Assembly (NCBI GenBank): GCA_023614405.1
Contig: CM042688.1
Coordinates: 380,543,331 to 380,607,330, forward strand
Direction: 5' to 3'
Source: Avena insularis
Taxonomy: Eukaryota; Streptophyta; Magnoliopsida; Poales; Poaceae
Length of the DNA: 64,000 nucleotides
In this document: piece by piece, positions 37,601-52,300 of the stretch
Numbering within the stretch: the stretch's first letter is position 1
How the letters are laid out: every line of letters begins with the position of its first letter
Position numbers and translations under genes: made by a program
The notes under the pieces: generated by a model
Databases searched by the model: none
What the model was told of the DNA's origin: nothing
The model's input: the letters and a program-made list of their open reading frames with translations, nothing else

Positions 37601-40365
37601 ATATGGATCCACCAAGGTCATTGCATGTTTGTTCTTTTCATAAACCACATGGATCCACCAGTGTCATTGGATGTGTGTTCTTTTCACAAACCATATGGAT
37701 CCACCAGAGTCATTGCATGTCTTATCTTTTCACGAACCACATATGGATCCACCAGTGTCATTGCATGTTTGTCCTTTTCATAAACAACATGGATCCACCA
37801 GTGTCATTGCATGTGTGTTCTTCTAATAAACCACATCTAGAGTAACTGGATGTGTGTTCACTTCATAAACCACATATGGATCCACCAGTGTCATTGCATG
37901 CGTGCTCTTTTCACAAACCACATATGGATCCACCCGTGTCAATTAAATGTGTGTTCTTTTCATTAACCACAGCTAGAGTCATTGCATGTCTGTTCTTTTC
38001 TCAAACCACATATGGATCCATGAGAGTCATTGCATGTGTGTTCTTCTCGCAAACCATATGGATCCACCAGAGTCATTGCATGTCTTATATTTTCACAAAC
38101 CACATATGGATCCACCAGTGTCATTGCATGTATGTTCTTTTCATAAACAACATGGATCCACCAGTGTCATTGCATGTGTGTTCTTCTAATAAACCACATC
38201 TAGAGTCACTGGATGTGTGTTCTCTTCATAAACCACATGTGGATCCACCAGTGTCATTGCATGTGTGTTCTTTTCACAAACCACATATGGATCCACTAGT
38301 GTCAATTAAATGTGTGTTCTTTTCATTAACCACAGCTAGAGTCATTGCATGTCTGTTCTTTTCTCAAACCACATATGGATCCACCAGAGTCATTGCATGT
38401 GTGTTCTTTTCACACACCACATATGGATCCACCAGTGTCATTGAAATGTGTGTTCTATTAATTAACCATAGCTAGAGTCATTGCATGTCTGTTCTTTACA
38501 CAAACCACATATGGATCCACCAGAGTCATTGCATGTGTGTTCTATTCACCAACCACATATGGATCCACCAAGGTCATTGCATGTTTGTTCTTTTCATAAA
38601 CCACATGGATCCACCAGTGTCATTGGATGTGTGTTCTTTTAACAAACCATATGGATCCACCAGAGTCATTGCATGTCTTATCTTTTCACGAACCACATAT
38701 GGATCCACCAGTGTCATTGCATGTTTGTCCTTTTCATAAACAACATGTATCCACCAGTGTCATTGCATGTGTGTTCTTCTAATAAACCACATCTAGAGTA
38801 ACTGGATGTGTGTTGACTTCATAAACCACATATGGATCCACCAGTGTCATTGCATGCGTGTTCTTTGCACAAACCACATATGGATCCACCGGTGTCAATT
38901 AAATGTGTGTTCTTTTCATTAACCACAGCTAGAGTCATTGCATGTCTGTTCTTTTCTCAAACCACATATGGATCCATGAGAGTCATTGCATGTGTGTTCT
39001 TCTCGCAAACCATATGGATCCACCAGAGTCATTGCATGTCTTATATTTTCACAAACCACATATGGATCCACTAGTGTCATTGCATGTCTGTTCTTTTCAT
39101 AAACAACATGGATCCACCAGTGTCATTGCATGTGTGTTCTTCTAATAAACCACATCTAGAGTCACTGGATGTGTGTTCTCTTCATAGACCACATATGGAT
39201 CCACCAGTGTCATTGCATGTGTGTTCTTTTCACAAACCACATATGGATCCACCAGTGTCAATTAAATGTGTGTTCTTTTCATTAACCACAGCTAGAGTCA
39301 TTGCATGTCTGTTCTTTTCTCAAACCACATATGGATCCACCAGAGTCATTGCATGTGTGTTCTTTTCACACACCAGATATGGATCCACCAGTGTCATTGA
39401 AATGTGTGTTCTATTAATTAACCATAGCTAGAGTCATTGCATGTCTGTTCTTTACACAAACCACATATGGATCCACCAGAGTCATTGCATGTGTGTTCTA
39501 TTCACCAACCACATATGGATCCACCAAGGTCATTGCATGTTTGTTCTTTTCATAAACCACATGGATCCACCAGTGTCATTGGATGTGTGTTCTTTTCACA
39601 AACCATATGGATCCACCAGAGTCATTGCATGTCTTATCTTTTCACGAACCACATATGGATCCACCAGTGTCATTGCATGTTTGTCCTTTTCATAAACAAC
39701 ATGGATCCACCAGTGTCATTGCATGTGTGTTCTTCTAATAAACCACATCTAGAGTAACTGGATGTGTGTTCACTTCATAAACCACATATGGATCCACCAG
39801 TGTCATTGCATGCGTGCTCTTTTCACAAACCACATATGGATCCACCCGTGTCAATTAAATGTGTGTTCTTTTCATTAACCACAGCTAGAGTCATTGCATG
39901 TCTGTTCTTTTCTCAAACCACATATGGATCCATGAGAGTCATTGCATGTGTGTTCTTCTCTCAAACCATATGGATCCACCAGAGTCATTGCATGTCTTAT
40001 ATTTTCACAAACCACATATGGATCCACCAGTGTCATTGCATGTATGTTCTTTTCATAAACAACATGGATCCACCAGTGTCATTGCATGTGTGTTCTTCTA
40101 ATAAACCACATCTAGAGTCACTGGATGTGTGTTCTCTTCATAAACCACATGTGGATCCAGTGTCATTGCATGTGTGTTCTTTTCACAAACCACATATGGA
40201 TCCACCAGTGTCAATTAAATGTGTGTTCTTTTCATTAACCACAGCTAGAGTCATTGCATGTCTGTTCTTTTCAAACCACATATGGATCCACCAGAGTCAT
40301 TGCATGTGTGTTCTTTTCACACACCACATATGGATCCACCAGTGTCATTGAAATGTGTGTTCTAT
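34634..40365 (+). repeat. Six HOR units of about 956 bp (21-mers)
   Basis: The TAATTAA landmark recurs at 34634, 35591, 36547, 37503, 38459, 39415 and 40366, giving 957, 956, 956, 956, 956 and 951. I parsed the unit at 36547-37502 as 21 monomers: eleven A (eight of 48 bp, three of 49), five C (46) and five B (39), which sums to exactly 956. Adjacent copies are nearly identical. The last is 5 bases shorter through small deletions at about 40158 (GGATCCAGTG) and 40271 (TTTTCAAACC). The CTTATGGATCC landmark of the flanking HORs is absent. Confidence 0.93.
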
Positions 40366-43300
40366 TAATTAACCATAGCTAGAGTCATTGCATGTCTGTT
40401 CTTTACACAAACCACATATGGATCCACCAGAGTCATTGCATGTGTGTTCTATTCACCAACCACATATGGATCCACCAAGGTCATTGCATGTTTGTTCTTT
40501 TCATAAACCACATGGATCCACCAGTGTCATTGGATGTGTGTTCTTTTAACAAACCATATGGATCCACCAGAGTCATTGCATGTCTTATCTTTTCACGAAC
40601 CACATATGGATCCACCAGTGTCATTGCATGTTTGTCCTTTTCATAAACAACATGTATCCACCAGTGTCATTGCATGTGTGTTCTTCTAATAAACCACATC
40701 TAGAGTAACTGGATGTGTGTTGACTTCATAAACCACATATGGATCCACCAGTGTCATTGCATGCGTGTTCTTTGCACAAACCACATATGGATCCACCAGT
40801 GTCAATTAAATGTGTGTTCTTTTCATTAACCACAGCTAGAGTCATTGCATGTCTGTTCTTTTCTCAAACCACATATGGATCCATGAGAGTCATTGCATGT
40901 GTGTTCTTCTCGCAAACCATATGGATCCACCAGAGTCATTGCATGTCTTATATTTTCACAAACCACATATGGATCCACTAGTGTCATTGCATGTCTGTTC
41001 TTTTCATAAACAACATGGATCCACCAGTGTCATTGCATGTGTGTTCTTTTCACACACCACATATGGATCCACCAGTGTCATTGAAATGTGTGTTCTATTA
41101 ATTAACCATAGCTAGAGTCATTGCATGTCTGTTCTTTACACAAACCACATATGGATCCACTAGAGTCATTGCATGTGTGTTCTATTCACCATCCACATAT
41201 GGATCCACCAAGGTCATTGCATGTTTGTTCTTTTCATAAACCACATGGATCCACCAGTGTCATTGGATGTGTGTTCTTTTAACAAACCATATGGATCCAC
41301 CAGAGTCATTGCATGTCTTATCTTTTCACGAACCACATATGGATCCACCAGTGTCATTGCATGTTTGTCCTTTTCATAAACAACATGTATCCACCAGTGT
41401 CATTGCATGTGTGTTCTTCTAATAAACCACATCTAGAGTAACTGGATGTGTTGATTCATAAACCACATATGGATCCACCAGTGTCATTGCATGCGTGTTC
41501 TTTGCACAAACCACATATGGATCCACCAGTGTCAATTAAATGTGTGTTCTTTTCATTAACCACAGCTAGAGTCATTGCATGTCTGTTCTTTTCTCAAACC
41601 ACATATGGATCCATGAGAGTCATTGCATGTGTGTTCTTCTCGCAAACCATATGGATCCACCAGAGTCATTGCATGTCTTATATTTTCACAAACCACATAT
41701 GGATCCACTAGTGTCATTGCATGTCTGTTCTTTTCATAAACAACATGGATCCACCAGTGTCATTGCATGTGTGTTCTTCTAATAAACCACATCTAGAGTC
41801 ACTGGATGTGTGTTCTCTTCATAGACCACATATGGATCCACCAGTGTCATTGCATGTGTGTTCTTTTCACAAACCACATATGGATCCACCAGTGTCAATT
41901 AAATGTGTGTTCTTTTCATTAACCACATAGAGTCATTGCATGTCTGTTTTCTCAAACCACATATGGATCCACCAGAGTCATTGCATGTGTGTTCTTTTCA
42001 CACACAGATATGGATCCACCAAAGTGTCATTGAAATGTGTGTTCTATTAATTAACCATAGCTAGAGTCATTGCATGTCTGTTCTTTACACAAACCACATA
42101 TGGATCCACCAGAGTCATTGCATGTGTGTTCTATTCACCAACCACATATGGATCCACCAAGGTCATTGCATGTTTGTTCTTTTCATAAACCACATGGATC
42201 CACCAGTGTCATTGCATGTGTGTTCTTCTAATAAACCACATCTAGAGTCACGGGATGTGTGTTCTCTTCATAAATCACATATGGATCCACCAGTGTCATT
42301 GCATGCGTGCTCTTTTCACAAACCACATATGGATCCACCCGTGTCAATTAAATGTGTGTTCTTTTCATTAACCACAGCTAGAGTCATTGCATGTCTGTTC
42401 TTTTCTCAAACCACATATGGATCCATGAGAGTCATTGCATGTGTGTTCTTCTCGCAAACCATATGGATCCACCAGAGTCATTGCATGTCTTATATTTTCA
42501 CAAACCACATATGGATCCACCAGTGTCATTGCATGTATGTTCTTTTCATAAACAACATGGATCCACCAGTGTCATTGCATGTGTGTTCTTCTAATAAACC
42601 ACATCTAGAGTCACTGGATGTGTGTTCTCTTCATAAACCACATGTGGATCCACCAGTGTCATTGCATGTGTGTTCTTTTCACAAACCACATATGGATCCA
42701 CCAGTGTCAATTAAATGTGTGTTCTTTTCATTAACCACAGCTAGAGTCATTGCATGTCTGTTCTTTTCTCAAACCACATATGGATCCACCAGAGTCATTG
42801 CATGTGTGTTCTTTTCACACACCACATATGGATCCACCAGTGTCATTGAAATGTGTGTTCTATTAATTAACCATAGCTAGAGTCATTGCATGTCTGTTCT
42901 TTACACAAACCACATATGGATCCACCAGAGTCATTGCATGTGTGTTCTATTCACCAACCACATATGGATCCACCAAGGTCATTGCATGTTTGTTCTTTTC
43001 ATAAACCACATGGATCCACCAGTGTCATTGGATGTGTGTTCTTTTAACAAACCATATGGATCCACCAGAGTCATTGCATGTCTTATCTTTTCACGAACCA
43101 CATATGGATCCACCAGTGTCATTGCATGTTTGTCCTTTTCATAAACAACATGTATCCACCAGTGTCATTGCATGTTTGTTCTTCTAATAAACCACATCTA
43201 GAGTAACTGGATGTGTGTTGACTTCATAAACCACATATGGATCCACCAGTGTCATTGCATGCGTGTTCTTTGCACAAACCACATATGGATCCACCAGTGT

Positions 43301-43749
43301 CAATTAAATGTGTGTTCTTTTCATTAACCACAGCTAGAGTCATTGCATGTCTGTTCTTTTCTCAAACCACATATGGATCCATGAGAGTCATTGCATGTGT
43401 GTTCTTCTCGCAAACCATATGGATCCACCAGAGTCATTGCATGTCTTATATTTTCACAAACCACATATGGATCCACTAGTGTCATTGCATGTCTGTTCTT
43501 TTCATAAACAACATGGATCCACCAGTGTCATTGCATGTGTGTTCTTCTAATAAACCACATCTAGAGTCACTGGATGTGTGTTCTCTTCATAGACCACATA
43601 TGGATCCACCAGTGTCATTGCATGTGTGTTCTTTTCACAAACCACATATGGATCCACCAGTGTCAATTAAATGTGTGTTCTTTTCATTAACCACAGCTAG
43701 AGTCATTGCATGCCTGTTCTTTTCTCAAACCACATATGGATCCACCAGA
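40366..43749 (+). repeat. Shortened derivatives of the 956-bp HOR
   Basis: TAATTAA intervals here are 733, 949 and 816, and then 1635 where one landmark monomer has been lost. Sequence blocks match the 956-bp unit with monomers removed, for example the 733 unit skips five. Small non-unit deletions also occur around 41450 and 41930-42010, such as AACCACATAGAGTC and CTGTTTTCTC. Confidence 0.85.
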
Positions 43750-46700
43750 GTCATTGCATGTTTGTTCTTTTCATAAACCACATGGATCCACCAGTGTCAT
43801 TGGATGTGTGTTCTTTTCACAAACCATATGGATCCACCAGAGTCATTGCATGTCTTATCTTTTCACGAACCACATATGGATCCACCAGTGTCATTGCATG
43901 TTTGTCCTTTTCATAAACAACATGTATCCACCAGTGTCATTGCATGTGTGTTCTTCTAATAAACCACATCTAGAGTAACTGGATGTGTGTTCACTTCATA
44001 AACAACATATGGATCCACCAGTGTCATTGCATGCGTGTTCTTTGCACAAACCACATATGGATCCACCCGTGTCAATTAAATGTGTGTTCTTTTCATTAAC
44101 CACAGCTAGAGTCATTGCATGTCTTTATATTTTCACAAACCACATATGGATCCACCAGTGTCATTGCATGTCTGTTCTTTTCATAAACAACATGGATCCA
44201 CCAGTGTCATTGCATGTGTGTTCTTCTAATAAACCACATCTAGAGTCACTGGATGTGTGTTCTCTTCATAGACCACATATGGATCCACCAGTGTCATTGC
44301 ATGTGTGTTCTTTTCACAAACCACATATGGATCCACCAGTGTCAATTAAATGTGTGTTCTTTTCATTAACCACAGCTAGAGTCATTGCATGTCTGTTCTT
44401 TTCTCAAACCACATATGGATCCACCAGAGTCATTGCATGTGTGTTCTTTTCACAAACCACATATGGATCCACCAGTGTCATTGAAATGTGTGTTCTATTA
44501 ATTAACCATAGCTAGAGTCATTGCATGTGTGTTCTTTACACAAACCACATATGGATCCACCAAGGTCATTGCATGTTTGTTCTTTTCATAAACCACATGG
44601 ATCCACCAGTGTCATTGGATGTGTGTTCTTTTCACAAACCATATGGATCCACCGGAGTCATTGCATGTCTTATCTTTTCACGAACCACATATGGATCCAC
44701 CAGTGTCATTGCATGTTTGTCCTTTTCGTAAACAACATGGATCCACCAGTGTCATTGCATGTGTGTTCTTCTAATAAACCACATCTAGAGTAACTTGATG
44801 TGTGTTCACTTCATAAGCCACATATGGATCCACCAGTGTCATTGCATGCGTGTTCTTTTCACAAACCACATATGGATCCACCCGTGTCAATTAAATGTGT
44901 ATTCTTTTCATTAACCACAGCTAGAGTCATTGCATGTCTATTCTTTTCTCAAACCACATATGGATCCATGAGAGTCATTGCATGTGTGTTCTTCTCACAA
45001 ACCATATGGATCCACCAGAGTCATTGCATGTCTTATATTTTCACAAACCACATATGGATCCACCAGTGTCATTGCATGTCTGTTCTTTTCATAAACAACA
45101 TGGATCCACCAGTGTCATTGCATGTGTGTTCTTCTAATAAACCACATCTAGAGTCACGGGATGTGTGTTCTCTTCATAAACCACATATGGATCCACCAGT
45201 GTCATTGCATGTGTGTTCTTTTCACAAACCACATATGGATCCACCAGTGTCAATTAAATGTGTGTTCTTTTCATTATCCATAGCTCGAGTCATTGCATGT
45301 CTGTTCTTTTCTCAAACCACATATGGATCCACCAGAGTCATTGCATGTGTGTTCTTTTCACAAACCACATATGGATCCACCAGTGTCATTGAAATGTGTG
45401 TTCTATTAATTAACCATAGATAGAGTCATTGCATGTCTGTTCTTTACACAAACCACATATGGATCCACCAGAGTCATTGCATGTGTGTTCTATTCACAAA
45501 CCACATATGGATCCACCAAGGTCATTGCATGTTTGTTCTTTTCATAAACCACATGGATCCACCAGTGTCATTGGATGTGTGTTCTTTTCACAAACCATAT
45601 GGATCCACCAGAGTCATTGCATGTCTTATCTTTTCACGAACCACATATGGATCCACCAGTGTCATTGCATGTTTGTCCTTTTCATAAACAACATGTATCC
45701 ACCAGTGTCATTGCATGTGTGTTCTTCTAATAAACCACATCTAGAGTAACTGGATGTGTGTTCACTTCATAAACAACATATGGATCCACCAGTGTCATTA
45801 CATGCGTGTTCTTTGCACAAACCACATATGGATCCACCCGTGTCAATTAAATGTGTGTTCTTTTCATTAACCACAGCTAGAGTCATTGCATGTCTTTATA
45901 TTTTCACAAACCACATATGGATCCACCAGTGTCATTGCATGTCTGTTCTTTTCATAAACAACATGGATCCACCAGTGTCATTGCATGTGTGTTCTTCTAA
46001 TAAACCACATCTAGAGTCACTGGATGTGTGTTCTCTTCATAGACCACATATGGATCCACCAGTGTCATTGCATGTGTGTTCTTTTCACAAACCACATATG
46101 GATCCACCAGTGTCAATTAAATGTGTGTTCTTTTCATTAACCACAGCTAGAGTCATTGCATGTCTGTTCTTTTCTCAAACCACATATGGATCCACCAGAG
46201 TCATTGCATGTGTGTTCTTTTCACAAACCACATATGGATCCACCAGTGTCATTGAAATGTGTGTTCTATTAATTAACCATAGCTAGAGTCATTGCATGTG
46301 TGTTCTTTACACAAACCACATATGGATCCACCAAGGTCATTGCATGTTTGTTCTTTTCATAAACCACATGGATCCACCAGTGTCATTGGATGTGTGTTCT
46401 TTTCACAAACCATATGGATCCACCGGAGTCATTGCATGTCTTATCTTTTCACGAACCACATATGGATCCACCAGTGTCATTGCATGTTTGTCCTTTTCGT
46501 AAACAACATGGATCCACCAGTGTCATTGCATGTGTGTTCTTCTAATAAACCACATCTAGAGTAACTTGATGTGTGTTCACTTCATAAGCCACATATGGAT
46601 CCACCAGTGTCATTGCATGCGTGTTCTTTTCACAAACCACATATGGATCCACCCGTGTCAATTAAATGTGTATTCTTTTCATTAACCACAGCTAGAGTCA

Positions 46701-47291
46701 TTGCATGTCTATTCTTTTCTCAAACCACATATGGATCCATGAGAGTCATTGCATGTGTGTTCTTCTCACAAACCATATGGATCCACCAGAGTCATTGCAT
46801 GTCTTATATTTTCACAAACCACATATGGATCCACCAGTGTCATTGCATGTCTGTTCTTTTCATAAACAACATGGATCCACCAGTGTCATTGCATGTGTGT
46901 TCTTCTAATAAACCACATCTAGAGTCACGGGATGTGTGTTCTCTTCATAAACCACATATGGATCCACCAGTGTCATTGCATGTGTGTTCTTTTCACAAAC
47001 CACATATGGATCCACCAGTGTCAATTAAATGTGTGTTCTTTTCATTATCCATAGCTCGAGTCATTGCATGTCTGTTCTTTTCTCAAACCACATATGGATC
47101 CACCAGAGTCATTGCATGTGTGTTCTTTTCACAAACCACATATGGATCCACCAGTGTCATTGAAATGTGTGTTCTATTAATTAACCATAGCTAGAGTCAT
47201 TGCATGTCTGTTCCTTACACAAACCACATATGGATCCACCAGAGTCATTGCATGTGTGTTCTATTCACAAACCACATATGGATCCACCAAG
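43750..47291 (+). repeat. 1771-bp tandem duplication, near-identical
   Basis: About 43750-45520 is repeated at 45521-47291. Landmarks at 44499 and 46270, and at 45407 and 47178, are both exactly 1771 apart (908 + 863). I saw only scattered substitutions: CATTGCATGCG versus CATTACATGCG, CATAGATAGAG versus CATAGCTAGAG, and TTCTTTACAC versus TTCCTTACAC. Both copies share a rare TGTCTTTATATTTTC junction near 44124 and 45895, where two monomers are fused. Confidence 0.92.
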
Positions 47292-49365
47292 GTCATTGCA
47301 TGTTTGTTCTTTTCATAAACCACATGGATCCACCAGTGTCATTGGATGTGTGTTCTTTTCACAAACCATATGGATCCACCAGAGTCATTGCATGTCTTAT
47401 CTTTTCACGAACCACATATGGATCCACCAGTGTCATTGCATGTTTGTCCTTTTCATAAACAACATGGATCCACCAGTGTCATTGCATGTGTGTTCTTCTA
47501 ATAAACCACATCTAGAGTCACGGGATGTGTGTTCTCTTCATAAATCACATATGGATCCACCAGTGTCATTGCATGCGTGTTCTTTTCACAAACCACATAT
47601 GGATCCACCCGTGTCAATTAAATGTGCGTTCTTTTCATTAACCACAGCTAGAGTCATTGCATGTCTGTTCTTTTCTCAAACCACATATGGATCCATGAGA
47701 GTCATTGCATGTGTGTTCTTCTCACAAACCATATGGATCCACCAGAGTCATTGCATGTCTTATATTTTCACAAACCACATATGGATCCACCAGTGTCATT
47801 GCATGTCTGCTCTTTTCATAAACAACATGGATCCACCAGTGTCATTGCATGTGTGTTCTTCTAATAAACCACATCTAGAGTCACTGGATGTGTGTTCTCT
47901 TCATAAACCACATATGGATCCACCAGTGTCATTGCATGTGTGTTCTTTTCACAAACCACATATGGATCCACCAGTGTCAATTAAATGTGTGTTCTTTTCA
48001 TTAACCACAGCTAGAGTCATTGCATGTCTGTTCTTTTCTCAAACCACATATGGATCCACCAGAGTCATTGCATGTGTGTTCTTTTCACAAAACACATATG
48101 GATCTACCAGTGTCATTGCATGTTTGTTCATTTCATCAACCACATGGATACACCAGTGTCATTGCATGTGTGTTCCTTTAATAAATCACAATTAGAGTCA
48201 TTGCATGTGTGTTATTTTCATTAACCACAGCTAGAGTCATTTCATGTGTGTTCTTTTCACAAACCACATATGGATACACCAGAGTCATTTCATGTTTGTT
48301 CTTCTAACAAACCACATATGGATTCACTAGAGTCATTGCATCTGTGTTCTTTTCACAAACCACTTATGGATCCACCAGTGTCATTGAAATTTGTGTCCTT
48401 TTCATAAACCACATATGGATCCCCTATTGTCATTGCATGTGTGTTCTTTTAATAAACCACAACTAGAGTTAATGGATGTGTGTTATTTTAATAAACCACA
48501 TATGGATCCACTAGAGTCATTGCATGCGTGTTCTTTTCACAAACCACATATGGATCCACCAGTGTCATTGAAATGTGTATTCTTTTCATTAACCACAGCT
48601 AGAGTCAATTGATGTGTGTTCTTTTCACAAATCGCATATGGATCCACCATATTTCATTGCATGTGTGTTCTTTTCACAAACCACATATGGATCCACTAGT
48701 GCCATTGAATATGTGTTCTTGTCATAAACCACATATGGATCCCCTAGTATCATTGCATGTGTGTTCTTTTAATAAACCACAGCTAGAGTCACTACATGTG
48801 TGTTCTTTTCATAAACCACATATGGATCCACGAGAGTCACTGGATGTGTGTTTTTTCACAAACCACATATGGATCCACCAAAGTTCATTGCATGTCTGTT
48901 CTTTTCATAAACCACGTATGGATCCACCAGTGTCAATTAAATGTGTGTTCTTTTCATTAACCACAACTAGAGTCATTGCATGTCTGTTCTTTTCTCAAAC
49001 CACATATGGATTCACCAGAGTCATTGCATGTGTGTTCTTTTCAGAAACCACATATGGATCCACCAGTGTCATTGCATGTGTGTTTTTCTCACAAACCACA
49101 TCTAGTGTCATTGCATGTCTGTTCATTTCAGAAACCACATGGATAAACCAGTGTCATTTCATGTGTGTTCTTTCAATAAATCACAATTAGAGTCATTGCA
49201 TGTGTGTTATTTTCATTAACCACGGCTAGAGCCATTTCATGTGTGTTCTTTTCACAAACCACATATGGATACACCAGAGTCATTTCATGTTTGTTCTTTT
49301 AAGAAACCACATATGGATTCACTAGAGTCATTGTGTCTGTGTTCTTTTCACAAAACACTTATGGA
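47292..49365 (+). repeat. Transition back to CTTATGGATCC-type HORs
   Basis: The CTTATGGATCC landmark, absent since 34050, returns at 48371 and again at 49366 (995 bases). Divergence between monomers rises again. The longest uninterrupted frame in the array (331 codons, 47200-48195) lies across its left end and is a by-product of unit length. Confidence 0.75.
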
Positions 49366-52300
49366 TCCACCAGTGTCATTGAAATTGTGTTCTTTTCATA
49401 AAATACATATGGATCCCCTATTGTCATTGCAGGGGTTTTCTTTAAATAAACCACAGCTACAGTTAATGGATGTGTGTTCTTTTCATAAACCACATATGGA
49501 TCCACTAGAGTCATTGCATGTGTGTTCTTTTCACAAACGACATATGGATCAACCAGTGTCATTGAAATGTGTATTCTTTTCATTAACCATAGCTAGAGTC
49601 ACTTGATATGTGTTCTTTTCACAAACCACATATGGATCCACCAGAGTTCATAGCATGTGTGTTCTTTTCACAAACCACATATGGATCCACCAGTGTGATT
49701 GCATATGTGTTCCTGTCATAAACCACATATGGATCCCCTAGTATCATTGCATGTGTGTTCTTTTAATAAACCACGCTAAAGTCACTGCATGTGTGTTCTT
49801 TTCATAAACCACATATGGATCAACTAGAGTCACTAGATGTGTGTTCTTTTCACAAACCACATATGGATCCACCAAAGTTCATTGCATGTCTGTTCTTTTC
49901 ACAAACCACATATGGATCCACTAGTGTTATTGAAATGTGTGTTCTATTAATTAACCACAGCTAGAGTCATTGCATGTCTGTTCTTTACACAAACCACATA
50001 TGGATCCACCAGAGTCATTTCATGTGTGTTCTTTTCACAAAGCACATATGGATCCACCAATGTCATTGCATGTTTGTTCTTTTGATAAACCACATGGATC
50101 CACCAGTGTCATAGGATGTGTGTTATTTTCACAAACCATATGGATCCACCAGAGTCATTGCATGTCTTATCTTTTCACGAACCACATATGGAGCCACCAG
50201 TGTCATTGCACGTTTGTTCTTTTCATAAACAGCATGGATCCACCAGTGTCATTGCATGTGTGTTCTTCTAATAAACCACATCTAGAGTCACTGGAGGTGT
50301 GTTCACTTCATAAACCACATATGGATCCACCAGTGTCATTGCATGTGTGTTATTTTCACAAACCACATATGGATCCACCCGTGTCAATTAAATGTGTGTT
50401 CTTTTCATTAACCACAGCTAGAGTCATTGGATGTCTGTTCTTTTCTCAAACTACATATGGATCCACCAGTCATTGCATGTGTGTTCTTCTCACAAACCAT
50501 ATGGATCCACCAGAGTCATTGCATGTCTTATATTTTCACAAACCACATATGGATCCACCAGTGTCATTGCATGTCTGTTCTTTTCATAAACAACATAGAT
50601 CCACCAGTGTCATTGCATGTGTGTTCTTCTAATAAAGCACATCTAGAGTCACTGGATGTGTGTTCTCTTAATAAACCACATATGGATCCACCAGTGTCAT
50701 TGCATGTGTGTTCTTTTCACAAACCACATATGGATCCACCAGTGTCAATTAAATGTGTGTTCTTTTCATTAACTACAGCTAGAGTCATTGCATGTTTGTT
50801 CTTTTCTCAAACCACATATGGATCCACCAGAGTCATTGCATGTGTGTTCTTTTCACTAACCACATATGGATCCACCAGTGTCATTGCATGTGTGTTTTTC
50901 TCACAAACCACATCTAGTGTCATTGCATGTCTGTTCATTTCACAAACCATATGGATACACCAGTGTCATTGCATGTGTGTTCTTTCAATAAATCACAATT
51001 AGAGTCATTGCACGTGTATTATTTTCATTAACCACAGCTAGAGTCATTTCATGTGTATTCTTTTCACAAACCACATATGGATACACCAGAGTCATTTCAT
51101 GTTTGTTGTTTTAACAAACCACATATGGATTCACTAGAGTCATTGCGTCTGTGTTCATTTCACAAACCACTTATGGATCCACCAGTGTCATTGAAATGTG
51201 TGTTCTTTTCATAAACCACATATGGATCCCCTATTGTCATTGCATGTGTATTCTTTTAATTTACCACAGCTAGAGTCAGTGGATGTGTGTTCTTTTCATA
51301 AACCACATATGGATCCACTAGAGTCATTGCATGTGTGTTCTTTTCACAAACCACATGTGGATCCACCGGTGTCATTGAAATGTGTTTTCTTTTTATTAAC
51401 CATAGCTATTGTCACTTGATGTGTGTTCTTTTCACAAACCACATATGGATCCACCAGAGTTCATTGCATGTGTGTTCTTTTCACAAACCACATATGGATC
51501 CACCAGTGTCATTGCATATGTGTTCTTGTCATAAACCACATATGGATCCCCTAGTATCATTGCATGTGCGTTCTTTTAATAAACCACAACTAGAGTCACT
51601 GCATATGTATTCTTTTCATAAACCACCTATGGATCCACTAGAGTCACTGGATGTGTGTTCTTTTCAAAAACCACATACGGATCCACCAAAGTTCATTGCA
51701 TGTCTGTTCTTTTCACAAACAATATATGGATCCACCAATGTCATTGATGTTCTATTAATTAACGACAGCTAGAGTCATTGCATGTCTGTTCTTTACACAA
51801 ACCACATATGGATCCACCAGAGTCATTGCATGTGTGTTCTTTTCACAAACCACATATGGATCCACCAATGTCATTGCATGTTTGTTGTTTTCATAAACCA
51901 CATGGATCCACCAGTGTCATTAGATGTGTGCTGTTTTCACAAACCATATGGATCCACTACAGTCATTGCATGTCTTATCTTTTCACAAACCACATATGGA
52001 TCCACTAGTGTCATTGCATGTCTGTTCTTTTCATAAACAACATGGATCCACCAGTGTCATTGCATGTGTGTTCTTCTAATAAACCACATCTAGAGTCACT
52101 GGATGTGTGTTATCTTCATAAACCACATATGGATCCACCAGTGTCATTGCATGTGTGTTCTTTTCACAAACCACATATGGATGCACTAGTGTTAATTAAA
52201 TGTGTGTTCTTTTCATTAACCACAGCTAGAGTCATTGCATGTCTGTTCTTTTCTCAAACCACATATGGATCCTCCAGAGTCATTGCATGTGTGTTCTTTT

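Noticed and set aside
47200..48195. 331-codon open frame, the longest in the window
   Set aside because: It shifts between the three forward monomer frames as it crosses 46- and 49-bp units. Near-identical neighbouring HORs break it at different places.
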